Positions 24,360 to 33,697 of a stretch of DNA of 64,000 bases are shown in pieces. Position 1 is the stretch's first letter, and each line of letters starts with the position of its first letter. Origin of the DNA: an uncultured Clostridia bacterium (lineage in GTDB: Bacteria > Bacillota > Clostridia > Oscillospirales > Acutalibacteraceae); assembly GCA_937892115.1 (NCBI GenBank), contig CALAUI010000026.1:85995-149994 (forward strand), read 5' to 3'. The position numbers and the translations under genes were made by a program. The notes under the pieces are model-generated. The model made no database searches. It saw nothing but the letters and a program-made list of their open reading frames with translations, and was not told the origin of the DNA.

Positions 24360-25751
24360 ATGAAAGAAGAAAACAAAAAGTATGCCGACGAGGCCTATGC
24401 CATAGTTGAGCATGCAGCCAACGAAATCGGCTCGCGTCTTCCCGGCTCCGACGGTGAAAGAAAGTTTCACGATTACATGGCGGGCAAGCTTTCCGAAATC
24501 GGTATCAAACCCGTAAAGGAAGAATTTGCGGTATCACCCAGGGGCTCCATCGGCGGTATTCCCTATGCCGGCTGGGCAGGAGTAATCATTGCTCTCGCCT
24601 CATACGCAGCACGCGCCATTCCTCAGCTCTGGATTCCCCTTGCGGCGTTCTCGATTCTTACAATCATCTGGCTTGTGTGGGACGTATTCTTCTATCACAC
24701 GACCTTCGATATGTTCTTCAAGCAGGAAATCTCACGCAATACCTGGGGCGAGCTCGTTCCCGAAGACGGCAAATACGATTACACAATCGTTCTTTCGGGT
24801 CACAGTGACACCAGCTGGAACTGGAAGCATTCCGAGCATTCATATAAGTACAGAGACAAGCCCGTTCTCGGTCTTGTTACCACTTATGCAAAGGTTGGTT
24901 TCGGTGCAGTCTGCTTCTTTGTTTCCGCATTCTATGCTATCTTTGAAGCAATCTTCTATCTTGCACTCAACGTATTTAATGCAGAATGGGCGCTGAAAGC
25001 ATACTACGTAGCACAGAACGGTGTTGAGCAGTGCGCAATGTACGGCATCACATCAAAGTTTGCTCCCGTATATTCAACAATCAGTGCCATCATGCTCATC
25101 CTCGGTGTGGTCTGTGCCTTCGGCTGTTTCTTCGTAACCATGTGGTGCGATGCAGACGAAAAGAACGCATCAAGAGGCGCTATGGATAACGCGACCGGTA
25201 TTGCCCTTGCATACGAAACAATCAAGTATTTCAAGGAAAATCCCGAAAAGCTCCCCAAGGGCTGCCGTATCGTTGACCTTAACTGCGGCTCCGAGGAAGC
25301 AGGTCTTCGCGGCTCAATGGCTTTCGCAGAAGAACACAAAAACGACGAAATGCTTAAAAACTGCTGGAATCTCAACATTGACTCCATTGCAGATAAAGAA
25401 TATTTTGAAGTTGTTATCAAGGACGACTGGCAGGGCTGCCGTTTTGATACGGACCTTGAGCAGATGTTCAAGGACAGCTTCAACGAGCTCGGTATAGAGA
25501 GCAAGACAAACGGCTGCATTCATAATCCCGTAGGCGGCTGCGACTCCACTCCCATGACCAGAGCCGGCGTTAAGTCCGTAACCTTCGCCGCTCAGAATCC
25601 CATTCTCACCAACTACTATCACACATGGCGTGACGTTCCTCAGAGATTTGAGGTTGAAACCGTAGGTACCGGCTTTGACGTTCTGCTGAGCGTAATAGAT
25701 AAAATCGCCGCTTTCCAGGAAGCAAACGGCTATAACGGCCCTCAGAAGTGA
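24360..25751 (+). CDS. M28-family metallopeptidase with internal membrane segments
   Basis: 463 residues. Metal-site motifs of M28 zinc aminopeptidases are present: GHSD (His/Asp), GAMDNATG, CGSEEAGLRG, NIDSI and YYHTWRD. Between the N-terminal helix and the metal site are two hydrophobic segments (about 75-115), and after GHSD two or three more (about 185-270), so the peptidase core is split by membrane helices. The ATG at 24360 follows AGGAGGG; an in-frame ATG 36 nt upstream lacks an RBS. The gene lies 33 nt before a GPH-type transporter. An aminopeptidase role is inferred; peptide substrate unknown. Confidence 0.82.
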   Translation: MKEENKKYADEAYAIVEHAANEIGSRLPGSDGERKFHDYMAGKLSEIGIKPVKEEFAVSPRGSIGGIPYAGWAGVIIALASYAARAIPQLWIPLAAFSILTIIWLVWDVFFYHTTFDMFFKQEISRNTWGELVPEDGKYDYTIVLSGHSDTSWNWKHSEHSYKYRDKPVLGLVTTYAKVGFGAVCFFVSAFYAIFEAIFYLALNVFNAEWALKAYYVAQNGVEQCAMYGITSKFAPVYSTISAIMLILGVVCAFGCFFVTMWCDADEKNASRGAMDNATGIALAYETIKYFKENPEKLPKGCRIVDLNCGSEEAGLRGSMAFAEEHKNDEMLKNCWNLNIDSIADKEYFEVVIKDDWQGCRFDTDLEQMFKDSFNELGIESKTNGCIHNPVGGCDSTPMTRAGVKSVTFAAQNPILTNYYHTWRDVPQRFEVETVGTGFDVLLSVIDKIAAFQEANGYNGPQK

Positions 25752-25784
25752 TTTACCCCTAAATTACAGTAAAGGAGTAACGTA

Positions 25785-27410
25785 ATGTCAGATAAAAAAA
25801 CCAATCCCAACGTAAGAACCTATGACGGCAAAGAGCTTGCCGGCTATCTTACCGGTCTCGCGGGACAGAATATTATCTATAACGTCATCAGCGCAGGACT
25901 TATGTACTATTTCCAGAGCGTAATCTTCCTGCCTGCTATGGCATACACCACCATCGTTGCAATCGCAAGAGTATGGGACGCAATCAATGACCCTATGATG
26001 GGTACAATCGTTGACAAGACTCATACCAAATACGGTAAATGCAAGCCCTATCTTCTCTATGTACCCGCAGTCGTACTTGTAATCACATGTCTCTGCTTCT
26101 TCAACAAGCAGTACAGTTCAACCCTTCCCATGGCGGAGAAGGTACTCATCGTTGCCTGGGCAGGTATTTCCTACGTTATGTGGGGAATGAGCTACACAGC
26201 AGGCGATATTCCCCTCTGGGGCGTTACCTCCCTTATGACGGAGGATGCAAAGGACAGAGCAAAGGTTCTCTCCCTTGCCCGTATCGTTGCAAACGTAGGC
26301 GCTATCGGTATGCTCGTTCAGTTCCTTGCCGCTCCCCTTCAGGGTACGGTTGCAAACCTCTATTACAAGGTCAAGGGAATTGACATAATCGCAAATCCCG
26401 AGCTTGAGCTCAATAACGCAACACAGCTTCAGTATTCATTTATTTTCATTGCAGTCATCATTACGGTCTTTGCCTGCATTCTTTTCCAGTTCTCCGGTCT
26501 TTCCGTTAAAGAAAAGGTACAGCAGCAGACAGAAGAAAAGCCCTCCATGGGTCAGAATTTCAAGACCATGTGGAACTGCAAGCCCTTCCGTCAGCTTCTT
26601 ATCTCCGGCGTTTTAAGAAGCCCCATTCAGCTTCTCTCAACAGTTGCTCTTTCACTTGTAATGTATTACTTCTTTGATAACGATGCAGGTAAGGCACTTG
26701 CAGGCGAAAACGGTCTGAATATCACTCTTGTTATTCAGGTACTTGTTCTTGCAGCAGGTATCTTCGGCGGTATGATCGCCGCTTCTGCGGTTACTCCCGC
26801 AATTGCACGCAAATTTGAAAAGAAGAGTCTTTACAATTTCTATTCCGTTATCGGTGCAATTCCCTTCGGACTTGTATTCGTTGCTTACCTTGTATTCGGC
26901 GAAAGTCTGAAATCATCACTTCCCGTTTCCCTTCTTCTCGGCGTTATCTTCTTTGCCGCATCCTGGGCAATGGGCGGTCTGAACGTCCTTCAGTCCATTA
27001 TGATTGCAGACTGTGTTGACTATGAGGAGTATCATAACGGCAACAGACCCGACGGTGTTTTCTTCTCAGGTCAGAGCTTTATTACAAAGCTTTCCGCAGG
27101 TATTGCAACGATTATCCAGGGTATCGTATTTACCGCTGTTAAATTCAGCGGTGATAACGTTAACGCCGTAAACGATGCTCTTGCAAACGGTACGGCTCAT
27201 TTCTCGGCAGACTACAAAACTTACGCTGCCGCAATGTTCTTCCTTGTAGCAATTCCTCCCATGGTCGGTATGATTCTTTCCGCTATACCCACGTGGAAAT
27301 ATGCTCTTCCCAATGACGAGCATAAGAGAATCCTCGCTTCTCTTGTTGAAAAGCGTCACGCTGACGAAATAAGTGAAGAGATTACCGAAGAGGCAGACAC
27401 TCAGGCGTAA
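25785..27410 (+). CDS. GPH/MFS-family cation symporter
   Basis: 541 residues with about 12 membrane segments. ARVWDAINDPMMGTIVDKTHTKYGKCKPYL near residues 66-95 matches the loop 2-3 signature of glycoside-pentoside-hexuronide (GPH) sugar symporters. The second half holds a longer loop (about 245-260) and ADCVDYEEYHNGNRPDGVFFSG, again GPH-like. Likely an H+- or Na+-coupled importer of a glycoside or related compound. The solute is not predictable; the preceding peptidase gives no clear hint. RBS AAAGGAG. Confidence 0.82.
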   Translation: MSDKKTNPNVRTYDGKELAGYLTGLAGQNIIYNVISAGLMYYFQSVIFLPAMAYTTIVAIARVWDAINDPMMGTIVDKTHTKYGKCKPYLLYVPAVVLVITCLCFFNKQYSSTLPMAEKVLIVAWAGISYVMWGMSYTAGDIPLWGVTSLMTEDAKDRAKVLSLARIVANVGAIGMLVQFLAAPLQGTVANLYYKVKGIDIIANPELELNNATQLQYSFIFIAVIITVFACILFQFSGLSVKEKVQQQTEEKPSMGQNFKTMWNCKPFRQLLISGVLRSPIQLLSTVALSLVMYYFFDNDAGKALAGENGLNITLVIQVLVLAAGIFGGMIAASAVTPAIARKFEKKSLYNFYSVIGAIPFGLVFVAYLVFGESLKSSLPVSLLLGVIFFAASWAMGGLNVLQSIMIADCVDYEEYHNGNRPDGVFFSGQSFITKLSAGIATIIQGIVFTAVKFSGDNVNAVNDALANGTAHFSADYKTYAAAMFFLVAIPPMVGMILSAIPTWKYALPNDEHKRILASLVEKRHADEISEEITEEADTQA

Positions 27411-27423
27411 ACAAACAATAATC

Positions 27424-27462
27424 AAGGCGTATCTTCCTTATGAAGATACGCCTTATTTTTTA
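27424..27462. terminator. Terminator between convergent genes
   Basis: AAGGCGTATCTTC (27424-27436) pairs perfectly with GAAGATACGCCTT (27442-27454), followed by ATTTTTTAT. The leftward purple-acid-phosphatase-like gene ends just beyond it. Confidence 0.9.
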
Positions 27463-27474
27463 TTCATTCAATAA

Positions 27475-29103
27475 TTACGGCTGAACGGGAACGGGATGGT
27501 CCTCGCCGGGATATTCTATCGTAATGAAATTGTTTCTTTCGGCATAAGCCCATTTCATACCGAATATTTTGCAGGAGGAATCCAGAGGCATATAAAGCTG
27601 TTCACGGTTTCCTCTGAACACCTTATTGCCGAGGTCAACCTCTCCCTTATCCGTGAGAGCAATACTGCTGTCCTCGGTAAATACCGCGCTTTTACGGTAA
27701 ACGGAAAGCGAAACCTTTCCCTTTTCTCTGTTGACCTCGCCGCCCATATAGCCGATAAGCGTCGCAAGGGCAATGTACCATACACCGTCCCTGTATACGG
27801 GAGGCAGGTCGGAGGCGCAAAGCCCGAGATCAACACCCTTATAGAACATTCTTGTCCTGCCCGGTCCGAAAACGGGAGCAATACGGTAGGGTCTGATTTC
27901 ATCCTTATCCTTGTCAATTATACATTCGTCAATTATCCTGCCGTCGTCAAGCTTTGATATGAAGGATGCCTTATTGCCGTTCACCTCAACTATGGCGTAA
28001 GCGCATACCTCCTCCTCCTGAGGATAGAAGGAAGCGTGCCAGACCTTATCGGTGGTCTTTGTGCCGGGAGGATTTGAATGACCGTTACCGAGCTCGTAAT
28101 GTACCGTGCCCTGAGAGGGTCTGTCAAATATTTCCTCATTCCTTATGGGGAAGCTTCTCGAGAAATTATGCTCGTGTCCGCTGAAAAGCACATCAAGCTT
28201 TTCCATACCCTCCCTCATCATGGGGTAGGCATCGTCGTTGGAAAGATTGGGACCCGCATAGTAAATCGGGAAATGATAAGCACCGAATTTCCAGGGCTTG
28301 TCGGATGCCTCTATGTCCTTTATCAGCCATTCGTTTACAAGCTCCGGCTCGTTGACACCGAGAACGTCAAAATGAACGTTGCCGTAATCAAAGGAATAAT
28401 TCTCCGTCTGCCAGCCCTCGGGACCGTTTTTCGGGTATGAGTATTCGTGCTGATTGTTGAAGAACTCCGCGGGCTCGGCATAATAGCGGTTTTTTTCCTC
28501 GGGGAAGTAAAATTCAAAGCCGCGGTTATCATGGTTGCCGCAGGTCATCATATAGGGGATATATTCAATAATGCCCTCCATGCCCTCGTACATGGCGTTC
28601 CACTGTATTTCGTGCTGACCGCAGTTGCAGTTATCACCTGCGGTAAAAATGAATTTAATATCGGGGTTTTCCGCAAGCACCTCTTTGAGGAATTTATTAA
28701 GCCGTGAATAATCGGGATTATAGTGGTCGTTATCCTTCTGATGGTCTGAAATGGCAATAAATCTGAAATGCTCAAGATTTTCCTCCTGAGTATCAAAATG
28801 ATACTCCTTACTGCGGATTGTATCGCTGCCGCAGGTATAGTAATATCTTGTGCCCGGCTTTAATCCCTCCGCCTTGGCCCAGTGGATATAAGACGTGTTC
28901 ACGTCGCTCCTGAAGGGCTTGGTGATTGCCTTGAAGACCGTTTTTTCGCCGTTTTTTTCATAGCATTCAATGTATCCCTCGGGAGAGGACATATCCGTTC
29001 TCCACGTAACGGTCATTGAAGTTTTTGCATCGCCGCTGATGCTGACCATGATATGGTCGGGCTTTTCCGAAGCAAATCTGTAATTGGGCTGTCTTTCCAT
29101 CAT
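27475..29103 (-). CDS. Purple-acid-phosphatase-like metallophosphoesterase
   Basis: 542 residues in three parts. Residues about 12-100 are a purple-acid-phosphatase N-terminal (Fn3-like) domain (TVTWRTDMS). Residues about 110-350 are a calcineurin-like phosphoesterase with ISDHQ, AGDNCN, GNHDNRG, HFPIYY and GHEHNFSR. Residues about 430-530 resemble the copper-amine-oxidase N-terminal-like domain (VWYIALATLIGYMGGEV). No signal peptide is seen, which is unusual for the family. It overlaps the upstream alpha-galactosidase by 4 nt (ATGA) and ends the long leftward operon. Substrate unknown. Confidence 0.8.
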   Translation of the reverse strand: MMERQPNYRFASEKPDHIMVSISGDAKTSMTVTWRTDMSSPEGYIECYEKNGEKTVFKAITKPFRSDVNTSYIHWAKAEGLKPGTRYYYTCGSDTIRSKEYHFDTQEENLEHFRFIAISDHQKDNDHYNPDYSRLNKFLKEVLAENPDIKFIFTAGDNCNCGQHEIQWNAMYEGMEGIIEYIPYMMTCGNHDNRGFEFYFPEEKNRYYAEPAEFFNNQHEYSYPKNGPEGWQTENYSFDYGNVHFDVLGVNEPELVNEWLIKDIEASDKPWKFGAYHFPIYYAGPNLSNDDAYPMMREGMEKLDVLFSGHEHNFSRSFPIRNEEIFDRPSQGTVHYELGNGHSNPPGTKTTDKVWHASFYPQEEEVCAYAIVEVNGNKASFISKLDDGRIIDECIIDKDKDEIRPYRIAPVFGPGRTRMFYKGVDLGLCASDLPPVYRDGVWYIALATLIGYMGGEVNREKGKVSLSVYRKSAVFTEDSSIALTDKGEVDLGNKVFRGNREQLYMPLDSSCKIFGMKWAYAERNNFITIEYPGEDHPVPVQP

Positions 29104-30365
29104 TTCTTCTCCATTTTGAAAAGTCTGACTCCGTGGGGCTCAACCTCCGCTTCGCCCGTAAAGTCAACCGTTTTATTTTCCCATATATCGGATATTATTT
29201 CGTTTTCGGAATTATATCCGATTTTTCTTATTTTGTCATCGGTATTGAACAGAGCAATATATCTGCAGTTTTCACCTTTGGCTTCCCATACTGTCTCGCC
29301 TTTGCCGTTTTCCTCGTTTCTCAAGGTCTGTCTGCCGCCGTAGGAAGTTTTCAGCATTTTTATAAGCTCTCTGTTGGTGAAAAGAGAGAGCGTGAAAGCA
29401 TCGCAATCCGTCAGCTCACAGCCGATCATCAAAGGTGAGCGGAAAATACTCCAAAGTGTCATTACCGTCCTTTGCTCCGCCTTTGTAAAGCGGGTCATTC
29501 TGCCGCCGTTTTCACATAACCTGATATGTCCGACGGGGAGCATATCGCAGTCGGGCCACGCACCGCTGCTCACGTAATCCTGCCATTGAAGGCATCTGCC
29601 GAACATATCGTATACCTTGCTCCAGTCATCCCAGAAATCACCGGTAATGCGCCACAGATTTGCATTTTCGGCAAGATGCTTATGCTCCGATACGGGAGCG
29701 GGACCGGGTGAAAGGGAAAGGACTATTTCTCTGCCGCATTTATCAATTGCACGGCGCAGCGCCTCAATTTCCGCCCTTGCGGAATAAGGGTTATCCGGGA
29801 AAAGCTCTGTATTGGCTATATCGTCACACTTGACGTAATCAACGCCCCATGAAGCATACAGCTCAAAAAGAGAATCGTAATACTCCTGCGCTCCCTTTTT
29901 GCTCATATCAACGGAATACATATCCGTATTCCATCGGCAGTAAGAGCTTTTATCCGCAATATCCGAAGCGGCAACACCGTCACAAAGTATTCTGCAGTTA
30001 CCGTCAACTGCCTGACGGGGTATTCCCCTCATAATATGAATACCGAATTTAAGCCCGAGAGAATGAATATAATCCGCAATGGGCTTAAAGCCCTTTCCCC
30101 CTGCCGATGAAGGAAATCTGCCCTCGGCGGGAATCAGACGGGAATATTCATCCATACAGAGAGCCGCTCCGTTATGATAGTTATATCCGTCTGCACCGGG
30201 CTCATACCACTGTATGTCACATACGATATATTCCCAGCCGTATTCCTTCAGATTTTCCGCCATATATTCCGCGTTCTGTCTGAGCTGTTTTTCGTTGACG
30301 GAATCGCCGTAGCAATCCCAGCTGTTCCACCCCATGGGAGGCGTTTGCGCAAGCTTTCGTGACAT
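29100..30365 (-). CDS. GH27 alpha-galactosidase
   Basis: 421 residues. TPPMGWNSWDCYG is the GH27 N-terminal signature, DIQWYEPG lines the substrate pocket, YVKCDDI holds the nucleophile Asp, and RITGDFWD holds the acid/base Asp. The C-terminal ~90 residues form a beta-sandwich. No signal peptide, so intracellular hydrolysis of imported alpha-galactosides is likely. I chose the ATG at 30365 behind AAAGGGTG; an in-frame GTG 9 nt earlier is possible. It is coupled to the phosphatase gene downstream and follows rlmA by overlap region of the same operon. Confidence 0.9.
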   Translation of the reverse strand: MSRKLAQTPPMGWNSWDCYGDSVNEKQLRQNAEYMAENLKEYGWEYIVCDIQWYEPGADGYNYHNGAALCMDEYSRLIPAEGRFPSSAGGKGFKPIADYIHSLGLKFGIHIMRGIPRQAVDGNCRILCDGVAASDIADKSSYCRWNTDMYSVDMSKKGAQEYYDSLFELYASWGVDYVKCDDIANTELFPDNPYSARAEIEALRRAIDKCGREIVLSLSPGPAPVSEHKHLAENANLWRITGDFWDDWSKVYDMFGRCLQWQDYVSSGAWPDCDMLPVGHIRLCENGGRMTRFTKAEQRTVMTLWSIFRSPLMIGCELTDCDAFTLSLFTNRELIKMLKTSYGGRQTLRNEENGKGETVWEAKGENCRYIALFNTDDKIRKIGYNSENEIISDIWENKTVDFTGEAEVEPHGVRLFKMEKK

Positions 30366-30370
30366 ATTAT

Positions 30371-31177
30371 TCACCCTTTCCGGAAAATACGGATACCGAA
30401 AGCGGCAGCGGTACTGAAGCTTGTCAGATTTTCAAGCTTCTGCTGGTCTTCCCTGCCCGTTTTGTAATAATACGGTGTCATTCTGAAAAGATTAAGGATA
30501 TCCTCTTTGTTTTCAAGCACGAGGTCCTTTCTGATTTCTCTGCATTCCGCCGTTTCAAAATAATCCGAGACTGTTGAAGCAGGCGGATTAAGATACGGTT
30601 TATCGTAAATTGCTTCCTTCAGCGAAAAGAGATGCTCCTCAAGAGGAACTACTCTTATGAGTATTCCGCCTTTTTTAAGCACACGGTAAAATTCTTCGTC
30701 CGCGGCGGGAGAAAAGCAGTTGATTATGCAATCCGCACTCTCGCTCTCAAACGGCATGGAAAACAAGCTTGCGACGGCAAGAGGAAACTTTACTCCCCTT
30801 TTATGGGCAAATTCAAGGGCATCCTTTGAAATATCAATTCCGCGGATATCGTAACCGCCGAACCTTTCGGCTATACCCATTGAGTAGTAACACTCTCCGC
30901 ACCCCGCGTCAATCAGCACCGCGTCATCCCCGAGATACCCCGCGCATATATCAATAAGCTCATCAAGGAGAAAAGAATAATATCCTCCCGAAAGGAAATC
31001 ACGCCTTGCCCTTATCATCAGACGGTCATCGCCGTGACGCTTTGAGGAGGACTGATTTGACATAAGAAGATTTACGTATGAAAATTTAGATTTATCGTAG
31101 CTGTGACCCTTTTCACAGCGGAACAGATTTCCTTTGTCTTCAAGAGGAAATCCGCAGACGGGACAGATGAAATTCAT
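30371..31177 (-). CDS. rlmA: 23S rRNA (guanine-N1)-methyltransferase RlmA family
   Basis: 268 residues. The N-terminal zinc finger CPVC...CEKGHSYD (Cys5, Cys8, Cys21, His25) is typical of RlmA, and the SAM-binding motif VLIDAGCGECYYSMG follows near 87-101. YYKTG and NCFSPAADEEF in the second half are also as in RlmA, which methylates a guanine in helix 35 of 23S rRNA. The gene overlaps the TIM-barrel gene by 4 nt. Confident as a methyltransferase of this family; the exact nucleotide (745 or 748) is not resolved. Confidence 0.88.
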   Translation of the reverse strand: MNFICPVCGFPLEDKGNLFRCEKGHSYDKSKFSYVNLLMSNQSSSKRHGDDRLMIRARRDFLSGGYYSFLLDELIDICAGYLGDDAVLIDAGCGECYYSMGIAERFGGYDIRGIDISKDALEFAHKRGVKFPLAVASLFSMPFESESADCIINCFSPAADEEFYRVLKKGGILIRVVPLEEHLFSLKEAIYDKPYLNPPASTVSDYFETAECREIRKDLVLENKEDILNLFRMTPYYYKTGREDQQKLENLTSFSTAAAFGIRIFRKG

Positions 31178-32052
31178 TTATTTTCACCTTTGTAATCATC
31201 AATCTGTTTAATCATATTTCTGCCTACCGCCACCATGAATTTCACGGCATCCGGAAGCAGATCAACCGGGAAGAGCTTGAGGAAATTATCTGCTTCATAG
31301 GTAAAATTACCTTTGTAGTCAATATCCGCAAGGGCCTTGAGAATCTCATTCCAGTTCATATTTTTAAGATACGGGAGGGTATGGTCATCCGATACGTTAT
31401 CGTTATCGTGAATATGAAGACAACCCAGACGGCTGTTCATTCCCCTTATCATATCGGCGGCATTTTCGCCTACAAGACCGCAGTGACCCAAATCAAGACA
31501 GGCAGTGAAATGCTCGGGATTCAGAGCATCCACGTACTTATTGAATTCCTCTGTTACGGAGCATACGTTGGGAATTATTCTTTTTCCTTTGAAGAATCCG
31601 CCTCTGCCCCACATATTTTCAAGAGCGATTTTTACGCCGTATCTCTCGGCGTACGGCTCAAGAGTACGGTAAAGCTCCATATTCTTCTGAAATTTATCCT
31701 TCTTATAAAATACGGGATGTACTACTATGATTTTCGCATCCAGCAGACCTGCGATTTCAATGCTTCTTTTCAGCTTTTCAAGCATATTCCGATTGTAGCT
31801 CTCGTTACCGTCAATGGCAGAGGCAAAGGGAGCGTGGGACTGCTCAAAGGTCACCCCGTAGGAATCGGCTATTTTTCTGATATTCAGAACGCTGTCCTTA
31901 TATCCGGGCTTATTCAGGATGCAGTCGTCGTTTTTAAGACGGAACATGGAATAGTCAAGTCCGTCATATCCTGCCTCGCAAAGCATTCTTATCGCTTTGC
32001 TTTCGCTCTGAAGCATATCCACGCTTGCTTCGGTCTGTGTTACAAGTTTCAT
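31174..32052 (-). CDS. Sugar phosphate isomerase/epimerase-like TIM-barrel protein
   Basis: 292 residues of the xylose-isomerase-like/AP endonuclease 2 TIM-barrel superfamily. Motifs are FEQSHAPFA, IIVVHPVF, IALENMWG, CLDLGHCG and LHIHDND, whose His, Glu and Asp residues usually bind a divalent metal. The ATG at 32052 starts MKLVTQTEAS; an upstream in-frame start would overlap recO. Members interconvert sugars or inosose derivatives (IolE, IolI). The specific reaction is unknown. It sits between recO and rlmA in the operon. Confidence 0.8.
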   Translation of the reverse strand: MKLVTQTEASVDMLQSESKAIRMLCEAGYDGLDYSMFRLKNDDCILNKPGYKDSVLNIRKIADSYGVTFEQSHAPFASAIDGNESYNRNMLEKLKRSIEIAGLLDAKIIVVHPVFYKKDKFQKNMELYRTLEPYAERYGVKIALENMWGRGGFFKGKRIIPNVCSVTEEFNKYVDALNPEHFTACLDLGHCGLVGENAADMIRGMNSRLGCLHIHDNDNVSDDHTLPYLKNMNWNEILKALADIDYKGNFTYEADNFLKLFPVDLLPDAVKFMVAVGRNMIKQIDDYKGENK

Positions 32053-32065
32053 ATAAACGCCTCTT

Positions 32066-32800
32066 TCATTGACATACCGTCTTATAAAAATCAAGTGTTC
32101 TGAAGGTTTTTCCCAGACGGGCGAGCAGGAATTTTTCCGTTACCCTGCCGAAAGCAAGTTCATCCTGCGGAGTAAGGGCAAAGGAATAAATTCTGTCAAC
32201 GGGATTGAATATAACGTGCTTCATTGCCGTAAGCACACCCGGAGAAATGAGAGTACCCGAAGAAGCACATCCCGGGCAGGTATAGGAGCCGGAGGCGGTA
32301 TTGAAATACACCTGACCTGCGGGGCTTTTTCCGCAGACGGAGCATCCCGATAAATCCGGAGCGAAGCCCGCAAGGGAAATCAGCTTAAGCTCCGTGACCG
32401 CTTTGAGAAACGCGGGGGTGCGTCTGCCCTTCTGAAGAAAGGACAGAGAATTGAGAATTACACGCAGAGACTCGGGTGCCGGCTCTCCCTCGGGAATAAG
32501 CTCCATTGCGAGAGAACAGAAATACTGCCCCAAAGACAACAGAGCAATATCCTCACGCAGGCCGAAGAAAACCTCTTTTGCCGTAGCGGAATCAATAATG
32601 TAGCTGTCCTTACCCGAATATATTGAAAACTCTCCGTAGCACAGAGTCTGTGCGGCGGACTGCATTTTACTGTTGATTTTTTTTGCTCTGTTTGCGAAGG
32701 CGCGGATTACTCCGTATTCGGCGGTAAGCAGAGTAACTACCCTGTCACTCTCTCCCACGTCGCTGACCTTCAGCACAAGAGCATCTGTTACCATGGACAT
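32066..32800 (-). CDS. recO: DNA repair protein RecO
   Basis: 244 residues. The N-terminal OB fold (TDALVLKVSDVGESDRVVTLLT) is followed by a helical domain and a four-Cys zinc site CSVCGK...CPGC (about 155-182). RecO loads RecA on SSB-coated DNA with RecR. It lies 8 nt after era, an order (era-recO) conserved in Firmicutes, which supports the call. Confidence 0.95.
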   Translation of the reverse strand: MSMVTDALVLKVSDVGESDRVVTLLTAEYGVIRAFANRAKKINSKMQSAAQTLCYGEFSIYSGKDSYIIDSATAKEVFFGLREDIALLSLGQYFCSLAMELIPEGEPAPESLRVILNSLSFLQKGRRTPAFLKAVTELKLISLAGFAPDLSGCSVCGKSPAGQVYFNTASGSYTCPGCASSGTLISPGVLTAMKHVIFNPVDRIYSFALTPQDELAFGRVTEKFLLARLGKTFRTLDFYKTVCQ

Positions 32801-32808
32801 ATTACACC

Positions 32809-33696
32809 TCAGTCAAGTCCGAAGTTATGGATAAGGCCCTCTCTGTTGCGCCAGTCTTCCTTAACCTTTACCCAGCATTGCAGATTGATACGGCAATCAA
32901 AGAATTTTTCCATATCAAGACGGGCACGGGTAGATATTTTCTTTAACATATCACCCTTTTTGCCGATGATAATGCCTTTATGACTTTCCTTTTCGCAATA
33001 GATGACGGCTTCAACGTCCATAATGTCGCTGCCGCCTCTTTCACGCATTTTTTCTATGCTTACCGCTATGCCGTGAGGAATTTCCTTATCAAGCAGAAGC
33101 AGTGCCTTTTCTCTGATGATTTCGGCGGCGATAACTCTCTCGGGCTGGTCCGTAAGGGTATCGTCGGGGAAAAAGTGAACCGACTCGTAAGCAAGCTTCT
33201 CAAGCTCCTCTATGACCGCGTCAACGTTGTCACCCGTCAGGGCGCTTGTGGGCACGACCGCTTCAAAATCATACGCCTGCGTAAGCTTGATGATTTTTTG
33301 CATTATGATTTCCTTGTCCTTTATCGTGTCCGTTTTGTTGACGACAAGTACGACGGGGGCTTTCTCCTTTTTAAGACGGGCAAGAAGCTCCGTTTCGGCT
33401 TCTCTCATATCACCGTCGGGCTCGGTTACAAAAAGACAGCCGTCCATACCGCTGATGCCTTCGCCGACGGATTTTATCATATTTTCGCCCAGCTTTGTTT
33501 TGGGTCTGTGATAACCGGGAGTGTCGGTAAACACAAGCTGTGTTTCGCCCTTTGTAAGCACGCCCACGATTTTCGTTCTGGTGGTCTGTGGTTTTTGTGT
33601 GACTATCGCCACCTTCTGCCCCAGCATTTTATTCAGAAGTGAGGATTTGCCCACGTTGGGACATCCCACTATCGCTATGAATGCAGTCTTGGTCAT
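32809..33696 (-). CDS. era: GTPase Era
   Basis: 295 residues. G motifs are GCPNVGKSS (about 10-18), TRTKI, DTPG, NKTD and SAL; the C-terminal KH domain contains IIIGKKGDMLKKI. Era matures 16S rRNA and 30S subunits. Start ATG at 33696 lies 1 nt past the stop of the DUF6054-like gene, behind AGGATAGG. The neighbours ybeY, dgkA and recO are its classical partners. Confidence 0.97.
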   Translation of the reverse strand: MTKTAFIAIVGCPNVGKSSLLNKMLGQKVAIVTQKPQTTRTKIVGVLTKGETQLVFTDTPGYHRPKTKLGENMIKSVGEGISGMDGCLFVTEPDGDMREAETELLARLKKEKAPVVLVVNKTDTIKDKEIIMQKIIKLTQAYDFEAVVPTSALTGDNVDAVIEELEKLAYESVHFFPDDTLTDQPERVIAAEIIREKALLLLDKEIPHGIAVSIEKMRERGGSDIMDVEAVIYCEKESHKGIIIGKKGDMLKKISTRARLDMEKFFDCRINLQCWVKVKEDWRNREGLIHNFGLD

Positions 33697-33697
33697 C

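Noticed and set aside
31381..32103. 240-codon plus-strand frame opposite the TIM-barrel gene
   Set aside because: No motif, no promoter; the minus-strand gene has conserved metal-site blocks and sits in an operon.
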